Shown one piece after another: positions 20,176 to 28,437 of a stretch of DNA of 64,000 nt. The notes under the pieces are model-generated. The model did not search any database. It was not told the origin of the DNA and saw only the letters and a list, made by a program, of their open reading frames with translations. The stretch is from positions 46,936 through 110,935 of IMG/VR virus record IMGVR_UViG_3300027749_000058. The stretch is one strand, 5' to 3'. The translations under genes and the position numbers were made by a program. This DNA comes from a virus. How positions within the stretch are numbered: position 1 is the first letter of the stretch; every line of letters begins with the position of its first letter.

Positions 20176-22191
20176 TTATTTACCTTTCTTCTGTATCTTG
20201 ATTTCTTCACCTTCTACTTTTATTGTATAAGTTTTACCTTCAATCATTTTACCTGTTAATACTTCTTCGGATAATAGGTCTTCGACCTTATCTTGAATTG
20301 CTCTTTTAAGAGGTCTTGCTCCATAAGATTCGTCAAATCCTACTTTTGCAAGATATTCAATCAAGGTATCATCATAAGTGATGGTGTATTTCATGTCTTT
20401 AAGACGATGCACCAATTTCTTAAGTTCAATATCAGTAATTTTCTTAATATCTTCAGGACTTAATGAATTGAATATAATTGTATCATCAATACGGTTCAAG
20501 AATTCAGGAGAGAAGAAATTTTTCATTTCTTTCATCAATACTTGTTTTTTAGCTTCCTCATTTGCATATACATTATTTGAGAAACCAATACCTGTACCAA
20601 AGTCTTGTAATTTTTTAACACCCAAGTTTGAGGTTAAAATAATTAATGTGTTCTTGAAATTAATTTTTCTACCAAGACTATCTGTTGCGTGTCCATCATC
20701 CAAGATTTGTAGTAAGATAGAAAACACATCTTTATGTGCTTTTTCTACTTCATCAAATAAGATTACTGAATATGGTTTGTTTTTAACTTTTTCAGTTAAT
20801 TGCCCACCTTCTTCATATCCAACATATCCTGGAGGAGCTCCCACCAATTTGGATATTGTATGTTTTTCTTGGTATTCACTCATATCCACACGGATTAAGG
20901 AATCTTCAGAACCAAACATTTCTTTTGCCAATTGTTTTGCCAAGTGTGTTTTACCTACACCAGTTGAACCTAAGAATATAAATGAACCAATTGGACGGTT
21001 AGGGTCTTTAATTCCCAATCTGTTTCTTTTGATTGATTTTGCAATCTTGATAACTGCGGCATCTTGACCAATTACCTTACCCATTAATTCTTTATCTAAA
21101 TTAATTAATGCGTTTTTATCATCAACATTCATTCTATTCACAGGAATTTTTACCATACTAGATACAACATCATATACGTTTTCAAGTGAGATTATTTTCT
21201 TGTCTTTTGATTGTTCTTCTTCAAACTTATTTTTTTCGCTTTCAAGTTTGGTCAACAATTTCTTTTCTTTATCGCGTAAATCTGCAGCTTGTTCGTAGTT
21301 TTGTTTTTTAACTACATCAATTTTTAATTGCTTAAGTTCCAATGCCTTTCTTTTTAAATCTTCAATTATTTCAGGAACTTTTATGTCGGTTTGCATACGA
21401 GCTCCAACTTCATCCAAGACATCAAATGCTTTATCAGGAAATTCACGTTCAGTAATATATCTGTCTGCCAATTTCACACAAGCTTCAATAATTTCATCAG
21501 AATAAGATACTTTATGAAATGTTTCGTATTTTTCACGAACATTTTTAAGAATTTGAATTGTTTCTACAACCGTAGATGGGTCAACAATTACCTTTTGAAA
21601 CCTGCGTTCCAACGCTCCGTCTTTTTCAATATTTTTGCGGAATTCATCAAGAGTTGTTGCTCCGATACATTGTAATTCACCACGAGATAATGCTGGTTTG
21701 AAAATATTGGAACCATCCATTGAACCTGCCGAATTACCTGACCCAACAAGAGTATGTATCTCATCAATGAAGATGATGATGTTTGGGTTTGCCTGAAGTT
21801 CTTCAATAATTACCTTCATTCTTTCTTCAAACTGACCACGATATTTTGTGCCAGCAACAACTGAAGTTAAATCAAGATTTACGATTCTTTTATCAATAAG
21901 ATTTTTTGGACATTCTCCACTTACAATCTTCATCGCCAAACCTTCAACAATTGCAGTTTTACCACAACCAGGTTCTCCTATAATAATAGGGTTATTTTTC
22001 TTTCTACGAGATAAGATTTGAGCTATTCTCAAAATCTCTTTATCACGTCCAATAACAGGATCTAACTTACCGGCTTCAGCCAATTTATTTAAATCCCTAC
22101 TGAAATTATCCAATACAGGTGTGTTACTGTCTGAATTTTGTTTTTCTTTTTTACTCATTATTTTGTCGTCATCATCAATAATATCATTCAT
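20176..22191 (-). CDS. clpC: ClpC-like AAA+ unfoldase
   Basis: The 671-residue protein has two AAA+ modules. D1 has Walker A GEPGCGKT at 72-79 and Walker B IIIFIDEIH at 138-146. D2 has Walker A GSTGVGKT at 408-415 and Walker B VILFDEVEKAH at 476-486. A short UVR-like insert (about 285-320, NYEQAADLRDKEKKL) separates them as in ClpC. The ClpP-docking loop IGF is at 535-537 (GTGIGFSNN). The N-terminal adaptor-binding domain of ClpA/C is absent, replaced by an acidic 25-residue start. It probably feeds the phage or host ClpP. It is divergent from hsp20 across a shared control region. Confidence 0.94.
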   Translation of the reverse strand: MNDIIDDDDKIMSKKEKQNSDSNTPVLDNFSRDLNKLAEAGKLDPVIGRDKEILRIAQILSRRKKNNPIIIGEPGCGKTAIVEGLAMKIVSGECPKNLIDKRIVNLDLTSVVAGTKYRGQFEERMKVIIEELQANPNIIIFIDEIHTLVGSGNSAGSMDGSNIFKPALSRGELQCIGATTLDEFRKNIEKDGALERRFQKVIVDPSTVVETIQILKNVREKYETFHKVSYSDEIIEACVKLADRYITEREFPDKAFDVLDEVGARMQTDIKVPEIIEDLKRKALELKQLKIDVVKKQNYEQAADLRDKEKKLLTKLESEKNKFEEEQSKDKKIISLENVYDVVSSMVKIPVNRMNVDDKNALINLDKELMGKVIGQDAAVIKIAKSIKRNRLGIKDPNRPIGSFIFLGSTGVGKTHLAKQLAKEMFGSEDSLIRVDMSEYQEKHTISKLVGAPPGYVGYEEGGQLTEKVKNKPYSVILFDEVEKAHKDVFSILLQILDDGHATDSLGRKINFKNTLIILTSNLGVKKLQDFGTGIGFSNNVYANEEAKKQVLMKEMKNFFSPEFLNRIDDTIIFNSLSPEDIKKITDIELKKLVHRLKDMKYTITYDDTLIEYLAKVGFDESYGARPLKRAIQDKVEDLLSEEVLTGKMIEGKTYTIKVEGEEIKIQKKGK

Positions 22192-22245
22192 AGTTAATTA
22201 ATTTTTACAAAGGTGTATCAAATTTGGGACATTACCAAATTATTA

Positions 22246-22286
22246 GACAAATTGTCGGTAATATTTTTTTTAACTGACATATTGTC
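22246..22286. promoter_or_regulatory. Paired operator sites between clpC and hsp20
   Basis: Two copies of the palindrome GACA-N3-TGTC (22246-22256 and 22276-22286) lie exactly 30 bp apart, about three helical turns, in the divergent clpC/hsp20 region. A repressor or activator of stress genes is a likely binder. Its identity is unknown. Confidence 0.6.
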
Positions 22287-22302
22287 GTATTTGTGATTCG
22301 AT

Positions 22303-22321
22303 AACTGAAAATTTTTCAGTT
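22303..22321. promoter_or_regulatory. Perfect palindrome upstream of hsp20
   Basis: AACTGAAAA-T-TTTTCAGTT is a 9+1+9 palindrome, either an operator or a hairpin in the hsp20 leader. Confidence 0.5.
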
Positions 22322-22390
22322 TATTTATGGTGGTATATAGTTTGATTATGTAAAGATAATCAAATAAATTAAAAAAAAAACAAAACAATT

Positions 22391-22786
22391 ATGATTTACG
22401 GTACTACAAATTTTAATGACATGATAGACCATGTTTTTGGTAGACAACCAAATAACTATTATGCAACTTCAGTAACAACTAAAACATCTGATGATGAGAA
22501 CTATGAGATAAACCATACTAAAGATGGTGCATATCTTTTCTTCAAAGCCGCGGGCTTTAATAAATCAAATCTAAAAGTTGAAATGGAAAGTGGTATTATC
22601 CATATCGAAGGAAAAAGAGTTTATAAATTAAATGGTGAAGAAAAAACCAAATCAATTTCTAAACAATTTAAAATCGGAGATACATATAACCCAACTTCCA
22701 TCGAGGCAACCATCGAAGATGGACTTTTAACGGTATTCGTACCTAATTACAAAAAACAAGAAAAGAAAAGAATAAACCTTCTCTAA
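22391..22786 (+). CDS. hsp20: Small heat-shock protein (Hsp20)
   Basis: The 131-residue protein has an alpha-crystallin domain at about 42-128: YLFFKAAGFNKSNLKVEMESG, then IHIEGKR and the second-strand block ISKQFKIGD, with the signature DGLLTVFVP. The C-terminal tail is short and ends INLL. It is an ATP-independent holdase. It is divergent from the Clp ATPase gene, which is consistent with a protein-quality-control pair. T4-like phages of cyanobacteria also carry Hsp20 genes. The start at ATG 22391 is preceded by an A-rich leader. Confidence 0.93.
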   Translation: MIYGTTNFNDMIDHVFGRQPNNYYATSVTTKTSDDENYEINHTKDGAYLFFKAAGFNKSNLKVEMESGIIHIEGKRVYKLNGEEKTKSISKQFKIGDTYNPTSIEATIEDGLLTVFVPNYKKQEKKRINLL

Positions 22787-22803
22787 TCGATCTCATTAAC
22801 AGA

Positions 22804-22834
22804 TAAACCCTCATCATTTTTTTGGTGGGGGTTT
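22804..22834 (+). terminator. Possible terminator after hsp20
   Basis: AAACCCTCA pairs with TGGGGGTTT around a T-rich loop. The downstream T-run is weak. Confidence 0.5.
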
Positions 22835-22835
22835 A

Positions 22836-22842
22836 TATTTAT
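22836..22842 (+). promoter_or_regulatory. TATTTAT box
   Basis: The box lies 5 bp before the ATG at 22848. Confidence 0.45.
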
Positions 22843-22847
22843 GTTTA

Positions 22848-23183
22848 ATGAAACCATTTGAAAAATTTTTAGAACATAGCACATCATTAAGAGAATTATT
22901 GGACACTTATCTTGAATTAAGACAACATTTCCAAGAACTTGGATTTAGTGAAGAAGATTTAATTAGTCCACCAACATATACTCAAAAAATGATGTCTTTA
23001 TATCATAAATTTGATACCACACAAAAGGCTTTATTTCAACAAGTAAAAGACTATGGTTTTAATATAAATCTGAATGATTTTACTGGTTATACCACAAAAT
23101 TATTATCTAAAATTGATAAATTAACACCACTTAAAGAAAATGGCAATAACAAAAGAAGAAATCAAGGGGACAAAGATTATTAA
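22848..23183 (+). CDS. Unknown helical protein, 111 residues
   Basis: The protein is soluble and predominantly helical, with MKPFEKFLEHSTSLRELLD at the start and a Lys/Arg/Asn-rich end. Its 3' end overlaps the KTSC gene by 44 bp. No motif is recognised. Confidence 0.65.
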   Translation: MKPFEKFLEHSTSLRELLDTYLELRQHFQELGFSEEDLISPPTYTQKMMSLYHKFDTTQKALFQQVKDYGFNINLNDFTGYTTKLLSKIDKLTPLKENGNNKRRNQGDKDY

Positions 23184-23382
23184 CGAAATCAAATCGTCCA
23201 ATATTAAGAAAACAGAATACGATATAGAAACCAAAAAATTGATTGCAGAATTCAATAATGGTTTAAAATATCAATACGATAATGTACCTCATCAGGTATA
23301 TACAGCCTTCAGAAAGGCCCAATCTCAGGGTCAATTTTTCACTACAGATATTTCAAAGAAATATACTTATAAAAAAGTGTAG
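23140..23382 (+). CDS. KTSC-domain protein
   Basis: The 80-residue protein's C-terminal half matches the KTSC domain: a YDIETKKLIAEFNNG strand pair, then YQYDNVPHQVYTAFRKAQSQG and an FF-T-ISKKY end. The domain is small and probably nucleic-acid or protein binding, and is often fused to other domains. Here it stands alone behind a basic N-terminus. It overlaps the preceding gene by 44 bp, suggesting coupled translation. Confidence 0.8.
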   Translation: MAITKEEIKGTKIINEIKSSNIKKTEYDIETKKLIAEFNNGLKYQYDNVPHQVYTAFRKAQSQGQFFTTDISKKYTYKKV

Positions 23383-23391
23383 CTTATTGAG

Positions 23392-23399
23392 TATTTATA
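23392..23399 (+). promoter_or_regulatory. TATTTATA box
   Basis: The box lies 4 bp before the ATG at 23404. Confidence 0.5.
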
Positions 23400-23403
23400 T
23401 GTG

Positions 23404-24156
23404 ATGAGTAATACCCAAAAAATTCTTGATAGTTTTTCCGTAAAAGAAACTCTTAACCCAAAAGTATGGGAAAATTGTGAAAGCGCAGAAAATGCAACAA
23501 TGAAACCCAAAGTTAGACAGGCTCTTATGCGTATTGCAGAAGAATTTATTGAAGATTTGGGTGATGATGTATTTGTTGAAGAAATTTATCTTATGGGATC
23601 ATTAGCAAATTTTAATTGGTCAGAATATTCTGATTTTGATTTACACGTTATTGTTGATTTTGAAAGATATGGAAAACAAGAAGACCTTTATAAAGAACTT
23701 TTTGATTTAAAAAAGAAACTTTTTAACGACAAACACAATATTAAAATTTTTGGATATGACGTTGAAGTTTATGCTCAAGGAACTTCCGATGAAGCTCATA
23801 GTGATGGTGTTTATTCTGTTATGAATAACGAATGGATTCACAAGCCAAAAAAGACACATAAAAATTTAGATATGTCAGTTTTAAAAACCAAAATAAAAAG
23901 TTGGACAGATAAAATTGATGACTCAATTGAAGAAGCAAAATCTGAAGGAAATACTGAAACTTTAAAGAGGTTAAAAGATAAACTAAAAGAGTATAGACAA
24001 TCAGGGTTAGATAAAGATGGAGAGTTTTCTTATGAGAATTTGGTTTTTAAATATTTAAGAAGATCAGGTCATATCGGTAAACTTTTTGACGAAAAAACTA
24101 AAATAAAAGATAAAGAGTTGTCTATAGAAACACAAATTCAAGAAATCCGTAAATAA
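23404..24156 (+). CDS. Nucleotidyltransferase (pol-beta fold)
   Basis: The ATG at 23404 was chosen over the adjacent GTG. The 250-residue protein has the nucleotidyltransferase signature MGS (65-66), N8, then SDFDLHVIVDF (Asp77, Asp79), with a later acidic strand YDVEVYAQG as the probable third carboxylate. It has a helical C-terminal half. The fold transfers a nucleotide to RNA, protein or small molecules. An antibiotic-type, tRNA-type or toxin-type role cannot be told apart. The start MSNTQKILDSFSVKE and location before structural genes suggest it may be packaged. Confidence 0.8.
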   Translation: MSNTQKILDSFSVKETLNPKVWENCESAENATMKPKVRQALMRIAEEFIEDLGDDVFVEEIYLMGSLANFNWSEYSDFDLHVIVDFERYGKQEDLYKELFDLKKKLFNDKHNIKIFGYDVEVYAQGTSDEAHSDGVYSVMNNEWIHKPKKTHKNLDMSVLKTKIKSWTDKIDDSIEEAKSEGNTETLKRLKDKLKEYRQSGLDKDGEFSYENLVFKYLRRSGHIGKLFDEKTKIKDKELSIETQIQEIRK

Positions 24157-24171
24157 TTAGTATAAATCATA

Positions 24172-24179
24172 TATTTATA
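24172..24179 (+). promoter_or_regulatory. TATTTATA box
   Basis: The box lies 17 bp before the start at 24197, at the head of the structural module. Confidence 0.5.
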
Positions 24180-24196
24180 AAGAAAAAAAAACTTAG

Positions 24197-24424
24197 ATGC
24201 CAAGTCCAACTCCAACACCAAGTTCAACACCTTTTTATACAGGTATATCAGTAAACGCTATTTACGAATACACTAATGATATGTTTGGTTCTTTTAGTGG
24301 TGGAACTTGGCAACCATCTTACGGTCCAGTACCACATGCAATATATACCAATAATAATGGTACCGAAGCTGTCGTTCAATTAAACGCAATATCTCTTGGA
24401 GGATTTAACGGATTAAATAATTAA
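24197..24424 (+). CDS. Small Pro/Thr/Ser-rich protein
   Basis: The 75-residue protein starts with a PTPTPSSTP repeat. It then has a Gly/Asn/Tyr-rich beta-type body (MFGSFSGGTWQPSYG). It is probably a small structural or decoration protein by composition and position, at the front of the rightward structural module. There is no recognised domain. Confidence 0.6.
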   Translation: MPSPTPTPSSTPFYTGISVNAIYEYTNDMFGSFSGGTWQPSYGPVPHAIYTNNNGTEAVVQLNAISLGGFNGLNN

Positions 24425-24445
24425 AAAAATTTAAAAATACAAAAT

Positions 24446-25681
24446 ATGTCAGATTTAAAAGCAATAGGAAGTGAAAAACTTACAGGCCAAAATAAATTAA
24501 ATAGAATAATGGAAATTGCTCGTTTTAATGAAGTAATTCCATCTAAAGTTAATGAAACTTCAAATTCAGAATATAGTATTTCTCTTGCAGATGGTTATAA
24601 ATATGAAATCGTAAAAGAAAGACAAGGATATATAATTAAAAAAAATATTAATGAATCTGAAGCTGATTATATTGAACCAATGAAAAATAGAAAATATTAT
24701 TCTTCATATTCACAAGCTCTAAAAAGATTAAATTTATTAACTAAAGAAGTTAATAGGATTAATGAAAATGAAGAAGGTATTTCTTTATTTGGTGAACAAA
24801 AAAAGTTTACTTTAAAATTACCAAAACCAGCTCCATCTCCTGAAGTTGCAGCTGCTCCACCAGCAGAACCTCCAGCGGTTCCATCACCAGAATTACCTCC
24901 ATCACCTGATATGGGTACGGGTGCTGATATGGGAGGTGAAGATGTAAATGTTGATATGAATACTGATATGGGAGGTGAAGATGTAAATGTTGATATGAAT
25001 GATGATATGAGTGCTAATACAGGATCAGGAGACTCCGAAGAACACGTAACATTTAAAACAATTCAAAAACTTACAGGTAAATTAACACAAAAAATTAGAA
25101 CATTAGATAATGAAGAAGGAATGACTTCTGAAAATATCAAATATGTTATCAATATGGTTTTATCATCTTTAGAATTAAAGACTTTATCTGAAGAAGATAA
25201 AGAAGATATCATATCTAAATTTGATGAAGATTCTGAAGATTTAGGTGGAGATGATATGGGAGGCAAAGATATGACCGATGATTCTGAAGTTGAAGATATT
25301 CAAACAGATATGGACGTTCCTATTGAAGGAGGTGACGGTTCTGAAATGACAGAATATGGTAACGGAGCAATAATGGATAGTATCTTCAAAGAATCTAAAG
25401 TCGATAAAGTAATTTCAAAATATTTTGAAGTAACAAAACAAGAAATAAGAGAATCTGCAAATAAAAAAGCTCAAAAACAAATTAAAATTAACTCTGACGT
25501 TAAAAAGAAAATGAATTCAGTTATTAAATTAACAGAAACAATTGAGCAAGAATTAGCAGCTAAGAAATTTTTAGAGAAAAATTCTAACTATAACTTTATT
25601 GGACTTACCAATAAGAAAAATTTAGTTTTTGAAAATAATGGTAAACAAAAAAGAATTTCGATAGAAGGAAATGTTATATGA
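24446..25681 (+). CDS. Acidic repeat-containing structural protein
   Basis: In this 411-residue protein, residues 1-115 are mixed and basic. Residues 128-155 are Pro/Ala-rich. Residues 155-190 carry two perfect copies of a 12-residue acidic unit (DMGGEDVNVDMN). The remainder is acidic and helical, with a Lys-rich C-terminus. The composition is like the T4 scaffold type, similar to the protein at 34636. A prohead core or internal protein role is an inference. The stop overlaps the next start (ATGA). Confidence 0.65.
   Translation: MSDLKAIGSEKLTGQNKLNRIMEIARFNEVIPSKVNETSNSEYSISLADGYKYEIVKERQGYIIKKNINESEADYIEPMKNRKYYSSYSQALKRLNLLTKEVNRINENEEGISLFGEQKKFTLKLPKPAPSPEVAAAPPAEPPAVPSPELPPSPDMGTGADMGGEDVNVDMNTDMGGEDVNVDMNDDMSANTGSGDSEEHVTFKTIQKLTGKLTQKIRTLDNEEGMTSENIKYVINMVLSSLELKTLSEEDKEDIISKFDEDSEDLGGDDMGGKDMTDDSEVEDIQTDMDVPIEGGDGSEMTEYGNGAIMDSIFKESKVDKVISKYFEVTKQEIRESANKKAQKQIKINSDVKKKMNSVIKLTETIEQELAAKKFLEKNSNYNFIGLTNKKNLVFENNGKQKRISIEGNVI
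24926..25000 (+). repeat. Tandem 36-nt repeat inside a gene
   Basis: Two identical 36-nt copies (24926-24961 and 24965-25000) are separated by 3 nt, a 39-nt period, and encode the acidic repeat. Confidence 0.85.
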
Positions 25682-26073
25682 GTAATTTAATCTACGTAAA
25701 CGGTTTAGGACCTAATTATAAAGGAGATAATCTTTACGAGTTTATTTTTTCTGATAAAACTGATGTGTGGGGGGAATTTTGGGAAAGTAAACCATCTAAT
25801 GGTTATCCAACTCCACCTGAATTAAAATATATTAAGAAGGTAGGAGTTTTGAGAAATACTGATATAAAATTGGAATTGATTCAAAACTCCGATTTTTTTT
25901 GTATGGTAGATGCAATAGATGATGTTGTTGCATTAGCATGGGAAACAGAAGAATCTGAAGGACAAAAAAGAATGGTGTTTAGATTTGGAGAAACAGAACA
26001 AAAAATAAAAGACAAACTCTACGAAAGAGATTTGATTCTAGAATTTGAAAAGAAATTTGTGTATGAAAACTAA
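25678..26073 (+). CDS. Unknown 131-residue protein
   Basis: It starts within the stop of the previous gene (ATGA overlap), so translation is coupled. The protein is acidic alpha/beta, with YVNGLGPNYKGDNLYEFIFSD at the start and aromatic residues (DVWGEFWESKPSNGYP). The position fits a small virion component such as a neck or tail-completion protein, without motif proof. Confidence 0.7.
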   Translation: MSNLIYVNGLGPNYKGDNLYEFIFSDKTDVWGEFWESKPSNGYPTPPELKYIKKVGVLRNTDIKLELIQNSDFFCMVDAIDDVVALAWETEESEGQKRMVFRFGETEQKIKDKLYERDLILEFEKKFVYEN

Positions 26074-27103
26074 TATAAAAGCCCTTGAACTAATTGAAAA
26101 AGGAATGACAGCTAAAACTGTTTCTAAATTAACTGAATCTCAAGTTAATATTTTACATTCAAAATTACTTGGTGAACAAGGATCTCCGTCAGGAAAAGGT
26201 GTTACAACTATAAGTAGTAAAAACCCACAAGCATCTCAAATTGCAAAAAACTTGAATTCACAAGGTGTTAATGTTTCAATGACTGAAATTGAGGAAGATG
26301 AAACTGATGACTTAACTGACTCTGATGCATTAGCATCTGATGTATTACAAAATGTTACAGGTCAAGACACTCCTCATGATAATAATGATGAGGCTCCTGA
26401 TGGAATGGATGATGACTCAGATGATAATAGAAAGATGATGGGTATGGCTGAAGCCAACGATAAAGAAAACAAACCAAATCCTTGGGCGATATGCCATACA
26501 CAAGTTGGTCCTAAAAAATCAAGAAAGTGGGAAAGATGTGTAAGAGAAGTAAAAAAACAATTGGGAGAAGGAAAAAATCCCGTATCTTTATTTTTAGAAA
26601 ATGAAATTATGAAAATTGTTGAAAGAAATATATTACCAAGAATTACTAAGGGAGATTTAATTAAACATCTTAATGAGGGAGAAAATTTTGCAACAAAACA
26701 TATTCAATCGTTTGGAACAAAATCATCTCCAAAAAATAAAAAAGAAGTTGATGAATCAGAACCTGCGGTATCACCAACAAAACCAAAAACAAAACCGACA
26801 ACTGATCCTGGTACAAAACCAAAAAAACCTTCACATCCAGGAAAAAATCCTAATCCAGGTGAAAATCCCTCACCGAAAGCTAAAGTAAAGAAAGAAGTTG
26901 ATGAACAAAATCCATCACCAGCTCCTACAACAAAACCAGCTCCTACAAAGCCAGGTACTAAAAACCCTACAAAACCAAGACCAAGTCATCCTGGAAAAAA
27001 TCCTAACCCTGGTGAAAATCCTTCACCAAAGGCTAAGAAAATTTCACCTGAAAATGCAAAAAATGAGGTAATTGATGTTATTATTAAAATGTTAGAAAAA
27101 TAA
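26063..27103 (+). CDS. Pro/Lys-rich repeat protein with WAIC module
   Basis: The ATG at 26063 was chosen (346 residues). The first part is helical (about 1-40). Residues about 80-120 are acidic. A module NPWAICHTQVGPKKSRKWERC is similar to short Cys/Lys modules in many phage proteins. The C-terminal 120 residues have two copies of the unit PSHPGKNPNPGENPSPKAK within a Thr/Pro/Lys linker. It is likely an internal or scaffold-associated virion protein. It overlaps the previous gene by 11 bp. Confidence 0.65.
   Translation: MKTNIKALELIEKGMTAKTVSKLTESQVNILHSKLLGEQGSPSGKGVTTISSKNPQASQIAKNLNSQGVNVSMTEIEEDETDDLTDSDALASDVLQNVTGQDTPHDNNDEAPDGMDDDSDDNRKMMGMAEANDKENKPNPWAICHTQVGPKKSRKWERCVREVKKQLGEGKNPVSLFLENEIMKIVERNILPRITKGDLIKHLNEGENFATKHIQSFGTKSSPKNKKEVDESEPAVSPTKPKTKPTTDPGTKPKKPSHPGKNPNPGENPSPKAKVKKEVDEQNPSPAPTTKPAPTKPGTKNPTKPRPSHPGKNPNPGENPSPKAKKISPENAKNEVIDVIIKMLEK
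26830..27036 (+). repeat. Imperfect Pro-Lys repeat pair
   Basis: Two copies of a 19-residue Pro/Asn/Gly/Lys unit, about 150 nt apart, lie in the C-terminal part of the gene. The DNA copies differ at synonymous sites. Confidence 0.65.
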
Positions 27104-27108
27104 ATAAA

Positions 27109-28431
27109 ATGGCAAAGAAATTAAAAGAACAAGTAGAATACGGTAATAGACCTGAAAGAATGGATCCTAATTTAGAAAGAAAATTAGGAGACCCTGAAGG
27201 TTTATATGCAAAGAATCCTGCAATGAAAAAAGGGTCTCAAGATGTTCAAAGATTGGTAAGCCAAAGATTTGGTAAAGTTGCCGATAAACTTAAAGAAGTT
27301 ACGGGTAATAGAAATATTAGTTCTCAACAAGTTCAAGGAATGATTTATCAAGAAATGATGAGGAAACTTCCAAATATTATGAGAATTGAAAGCGCTCATA
27401 AAGAAGAACTTGAACAATTGGCTATTGATGCATCTTTAGAAGAAGGTGAAGTACCTGAAGGATGGTATCAGATTGATGCTAAATTGGGTATGCCGGATAC
27501 TTCTAATTTTAGGTTTAATCCTGAAGAACCAGAAGATGACGAGGAAGAAGATGATGAAGAAGGTGAAGAAAAACTTCAAATACCTTCATTTGATGTTGAA
27601 GATTTGACAGATGAAGAACAATTAGAATTAGAAAAACATAAAAGAAATATTATAAATGCGATTATTCAAGGAGCAGCAAAAAAAGGACATTACCTTTTCC
27701 AAAAGCCCGATGTAAAAGCAAGATTAGATGCTATTGACCCTTCTCTTTACAGAGATTATTTAGGAATTATGGCAATCAATGATTTCATGTATTTTACAAT
27801 GGAACAAATGATTGAAATGATGAGTGAAACAGGTCAAGGTGTTGCTGGTAAAGTAGAATTAGGTGATTCAGACGATGAAGGAGAAGAAGGTGGAGAAGGT
27901 GGAGAAGAAACACCTGACACAAAAATTACAGCTACAGGAATGATTTTCCCAATATTATGTCACGAAATAATTAAAGGATTAGAAGAGGCAAAAGGAAGAC
28001 ACGGTCTTCCAACAGATTCTGAAATGAGACAAAAAGTTCAAGGACAAGTTGATACTTTAGCTAACGAACCAATGCAATTAAGAATAGGCCCTGAAATTGT
28101 AGAAAAACTTAGACACGCTCTACCAGACGCAATGTTTGACGAATCAAACAAAGGTCTAATAAACTGGTTCCATATCTTGTTATACCAAATACCAGCCCAA
28201 GAATTCTTGGAAATTATAGGAAACGCCATCTCTCAAGATGAATCTAAAGTAAGAAAGGCTACTTCAAAATTTGAAGAAATTATGAAAGAAGCTCAAAATA
28301 TGAAAGGTGAATTTGAGGATTATAAAGAAGAAAATGATATCGATTCTGATGATTCTGACGAAAATGACGAAGATGATGAAGACGGATTAGATGATTTCTT
28401 AGGTAGTTTGGGGATATCAAGACCCAAATAA
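27109..28431 (+). CDS. Acidic helical protein before terminase
   Basis: The 440-residue protein starts basic (MAKKLKEQVEYGNRPERMDPN). It has two strongly acidic stretches (about 142-158 and 252-268) and an acidic C-terminus (about 405-430). The rest is helical with Met-rich segments (MYFTMEQMIEMM). It lies immediately 5' of the large terminase, where a small terminase or neck protein would be expected, but its size and composition do not fit a small terminase. The role is unknown. Confidence 0.65.
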   Translation: MAKKLKEQVEYGNRPERMDPNLERKLGDPEGLYAKNPAMKKGSQDVQRLVSQRFGKVADKLKEVTGNRNISSQQVQGMIYQEMMRKLPNIMRIESAHKEELEQLAIDASLEEGEVPEGWYQIDAKLGMPDTSNFRFNPEEPEDDEEEDDEEGEEKLQIPSFDVEDLTDEEQLELEKHKRNIINAIIQGAAKKGHYLFQKPDVKARLDAIDPSLYRDYLGIMAINDFMYFTMEQMIEMMSETGQGVAGKVELGDSDDEGEEGGEGGEETPDTKITATGMIFPILCHEIIKGLEEAKGRHGLPTDSEMRQKVQGQVDTLANEPMQLRIGPEIVEKLRHALPDAMFDESNKGLINWFHILLYQIPAQEFLEIIGNAISQDESKVRKATSKFEEIMKEAQNMKGEFEDYKEENDIDSDDSDENDEDDEDGLDDFLGSLGISRPK

Positions 28432-28437
28432 TAATAT

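Noticed and set aside
20378-21067. Rightward frame opposite the Clp ATPase gene
   Set aside because: It is antisense to a strongly conserved AAA+ gene; its Ser/Phe/Ile-rich product is a typical shadow.
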